Positions 46,951 to 48,804 of a stretch of 48,804 nt of DNA are shown here, piece by piece. Numbering within the stretch: position 1 is the first letter of the stretch; the number at the start of each line of letters is the position of its first letter. The position numbers and the translations under genes were made by a program. This stretch comes from JBKPCD01 sp046727175. Lineage in GTDB: Bacteria > Acidobacteriota > Vicinamibacteria > Vicinamibacterales > 2-12-FULL-66-21. Location: assembly GCA_046727175.1 (NCBI GenBank), contig JBKPCD010000177.1, positions 1 through 48,804 of the forward strand. The letters run 5' to 3'. A model generated the notes under the pieces. It made no database searches and was not told the DNA's origin. It saw only the letters and a list, made by a program, of their open reading frames with translations.

Positions 46951-48210
46951 CCCGGCGTCTATCCGTTCGACGTTCGCACCAAGCGACTGCAGCCGTTCGA
47001 CGAGCCTGCTGTAGCCGCGCTCGACGGTTTCGAGCGGAGCGACGTGACTCTCTCCTTCGGCCGACAGCGCCGCCGCAATCAGCGCCATGCCCGATCGGAT
47101 ATCGCGGCTGTCGAGATGACGGCCGCGCAGCTTGGTAGGTCCGCTCACGATTATGCGATGCGGATCGCAGAGGAACAGGTCGGCGCGCATCGAGCTCAAC
47201 TGCTCGAGTGCAAAGAGGCGCAGTTCGTACATCCAGTCGTGGACGAGCGTCCGTCCCTCGGCTTGTGTCGCGAGGACTGTGACGAGGCTGATCATGTCGC
47301 TTGGAAACCCGGGCCAGAGACCCGTCGTGATGCGCCTCACTGCGCTGAGCGGCGCCGACTCGAGGCGAAACAGATCTTCTTCGCACACGCACGTCAGCCC
47401 CATCTTTCGCAGCGGCTCGGCCACGACTTCCATGTGCGCGAAGCGCGCGCCAGTCACTTCGACGCTGCCTCTCGTGATCGCGGCAACGACGCCCCAGCTG
47501 CCGGCTTCGATGTAGTCGCCATCCAGCCGATGATGCACGCCGCGGAACTTCGGCGGGCCCTCGACGCGGAGCGTCGTCGTGCCGTCGCCTTCGACTGACG
47601 CGCCCATGCCTCGCAGGAACCGACACAACTCCACGACGTGCGGCTCCATCGCAGCATGGCGAATTTCGCTGCGTCCCTTCGCGGCGACGGCTGCGAGGAG
47701 CGCCGTCTCGGTTCCCGTCACGGACGCCTCTTCGAGATAAAAGGACGCACCGGACAATCCTGACGGCGTCTCGAGGGCGTGGCCGGGCTCGTCGAGGGGC
47801 GCGGCTCCCATCGCTGCGAGCGCCTGCAGGTGCGTGCTGATCGTGCGTCTGGCCGGGAAGTCGCCGCCTGGCTGAGCGAGCCGCGCCGATCCACATCGCG
47901 CGAGCAGTGGTCCAAGTAGGAGCACGGATCCGCGGAGCTTTCCGACGAGGACGGGATCGGGCCGGTCGGTTGTGACTTTGGCGCACTTGACGCGCAGCGT
48001 AGGCGTCCCGACACCCGATACGGTTGCGCCGAGCCCCTTCATCAGCTCGACCAGGACCTCGACGTCGCGGATGCGCGGCACGTTCGTCAGCACGCACTCT
48101 TCGTCAGTTAGGAGACACGCGGCGAGCAACGGCAGCGCCGAGTTCTTGTTGCCTTCGACCGCAACGCGCCCCGACAGCCGTCGTCCGCCTTCAATCCTGA
48201 GCGTCGCCAT
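46942..48210 (-). CDS. murA: UDP-N-acetylglucosamine 1-carboxyvinyltransferase (Asp variant)
   Basis: First committed step of peptidoglycan synthesis: adds enolpyruvate to UDP-GlcNAc. The 422-residue product has 'VAVEGNKNSALPLLAACLL' (with the KN substrate pair), two EPSP-synthase-like domains, 'YLEEASVTGTETALLAAV' and 'DSRDIRSGMALIAAALSA' near the end. The flexible loop reads 'PGGDFPARRTISTHLQAL': Asp replaces the Cys attacked by fosfomycin, as in naturally resistant enzymes. ATG at 48210; the upstream extension belongs to the murB reading frame. Overlapped by the 3' end of murB. Confidence 0.88.
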   Translation of the reverse strand: MATLRIEGGRRLSGRVAVEGNKNSALPLLAACLLTDEECVLTNVPRIRDVEVLVELMKGLGATVSGVGTPTLRVKCAKVTTDRPDPVLVGKLRGSVLLLGPLLARCGSARLAQPGGDFPARRTISTHLQALAAMGAAPLDEPGHALETPSGLSGASFYLEEASVTGTETALLAAVAAKGRSEIRHAAMEPHVVELCRFLRGMGASVEGDGTTTLRVEGPPKFRGVHHRLDGDYIEAGSWGVVAAITRGSVEVTGARFAHMEVVAEPLRKMGLTCVCEEDLFRLESAPLSAVRRITTGLWPGFPSDMISLVTVLATQAEGRTLVHDWMYELRLFALEQLSSMRADLFLCDPHRIIVSGPTKLRGRHLDSRDIRSGMALIAAALSAEGESHVAPLETVERGYSRLVERLQSLGANVERIDAGKL

Positions 48211-48804
48211 CGTCTTTTCCGCCGTCGCCGCTGGGGACACCCAATCGTGGCTGCCCCGTTTGGATGCCATGTTTGGATGTCCCTCTTGGATGCCCCGTTT
48301 GGGTGTCCCCGAAGTCTCCCAGGAAGACGATTTCCTCGCGCAGCTCCACGCCAAACTTCGCGAGGACCTGCTCCTTGCATCGACCGATCAACGATCGGAT
48401 GTCCGACGCCGTCGCGCCACCGTCGTTGACGATGAAGTTGGCGTGCCTCGACGACACATGGGCCCGTCCTTCACGCGCGCCTTTCAGCCCCGCACGATCG
48501 ACGAGCGCGCCGGCCGACGGCGGGATCCCGGAAGGAACGCGATCCGGCAGCGGATTCTGGAAGATGCAGCCGGCGCTCGCCGACTCCAGCGGCTGCGTGC
48601 GCTTTCGAAATGCCAAAGAATCGCGGGCGATGGCACGCAACTGAGCTGAGTCGCCATGGCTGACGCGAAAGTCGGCCGAGATAACGACTTCGCCGGTCCG
48701 ATGCAACCGGCTGTAATCGTAGGCAAACTCCATTTCGGCTGCCGGCACGTCAAGAACCCGCCCGGCACGGTCGATCAGCCTCACCTGCTCCACCAACTCT
48801 CCGA
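48191..48804 (-). CDS. murB: UDP-N-acetylmuramate dehydrogenase, 3' part, with repeat-derived tail
   Basis: Reduces enolpyruvyl-UDP-GlcNAc to UDP-MurNAc. Only the C-terminal part is in the window; the gene continues past 48804. MurB domain 3 is seen: 'FAYDYSRLHR' (the Tyr-containing segment), 'SAGCIFQNPLPDRVPSG' with Cys at the catalytic Ser/Cys site, 'LVDRAGLKGAREGRAHVSSR' and 'HANFIVNDGGATASDI', ending 'ELREEIVFLGDFGD'. The expected end lies there, but the frame continues about 35 residues through a tandem repeat ('QTGHPRGTSKHGIQTGQPRL') and stops 20 bp after the murA start codon. Confidence 0.85.
   Translation of the reverse strand, partial: GELVEQVRLIDRAGRVLDVPAAEMEFAYDYSRLHRTGEVVISADFRVSHGDSAQLRAIARDSLAFRKRTQPLESASAGCIFQNPLPDRVPSGIPPSAGALVDRAGLKGAREGRAHVSSRHANFIVNDGGATASDIRSLIGRCKEQVLAKFGVELREEIVFLGDFGDTQTGHPRGTSKHGIQTGQPRLGVPSGDGGKDDGDAQD
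48235..48312. repeat. Tandem repeat (12-14 bp units) in murB tail and murA leader
   Basis: On the minus strand, units beginning GGACACCCAAACGG, GGCATCCAAGAG, GGACATCCAAACAT and GGCATCCAAACGG repeat about five times, ending with GGGTGTCC. They encode the Gly/Gln/Thr-rich MurB tail and lie just before the murA ribosome site. Confidence 0.75.

Overview
GC-rich bacterial chromosome segment, most likely from an Acidobacteriota (Vicinamibacteria-like) lineage. This is inferred from the gene mix (LapB-like TPR protein, pilMNOPQ, didermal outer-membrane genes such as lolA and secretins, PEGA pseudokinase, very GC-rich housekeeping genes). I have no database result to confirm the taxon. The diderm envelope is well supported: two secretins, a LolA-like chaperone, several lipoproteins and a LapB-type protein.

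Layout. 1-4359: end of a lapB-like gene, then coaE, folD and a potassium channel/TrkA-type protein on the minus strand. 4599-10011: minus-strand metabolic genes (APC amino-acid permease, thiE, accC, accB, Xaa-Pro peptidase). 10175-16764: minus-strand type IV pilus operon pilM-N-O-P-Q ending in two lipoprotein genes, with a sigma54-like promoter in front of pilM. 17195-22385: plus-strand translation and growth genes rplM-rpsI, rpsB-tsf, pyrH-frr and thrC. 22513-28907: pfk, the transhydrogenase genes pntAB-pntB, a dedA gene, a zinc-ribbon protein, a CPBP protease and a methyltransferase. 38461-48804: a PEGA pseudokinase, a rhodanese-like protein, a PolX/PHP protein, lolA, a second lipoprotein secretin, murA and the end of murB.

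The accessory region is 29030-38334. A 9.26-kb element is inserted in a tRNA-Ala(CGC) gene. It is bounded by a perfect 47-bp direct repeat of the tRNA 3' half (29030-29076 and 38288-38334). Apart from one membrane-protein gene at its left end, all its genes read in the plus direction: an AlpA/excisionase-like HTH protein, a RepB-type primase fused to a RepA-type AAA helicase, small zinc and docking-like proteins, a complete phage large terminase, several unknown small genes, a cold-shock-domain protein, a zinc-ribbon protein, an Hjc-like nuclease and a tyrosine integrase. No portal, capsid, protease or tail gene is present. It therefore looks like a phage satellite or packaging parasite that carries its own TerL, and it is the best candidate for an undescribed system here. 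Three of its genes carry apparent one-base frame shifts, so this copy may be decaying.

A second layer is repeat structure. Many gene ends carry short arrays with 7-bp periodicity that begin at or just after stop codons, and several form inverted-repeat elements filling whole intergenic gaps. At least three other GC-rich repeat families are scattered through intergenic regions; one copy has become the coding C-terminus of PilP, and a further tandem array extends MurB.
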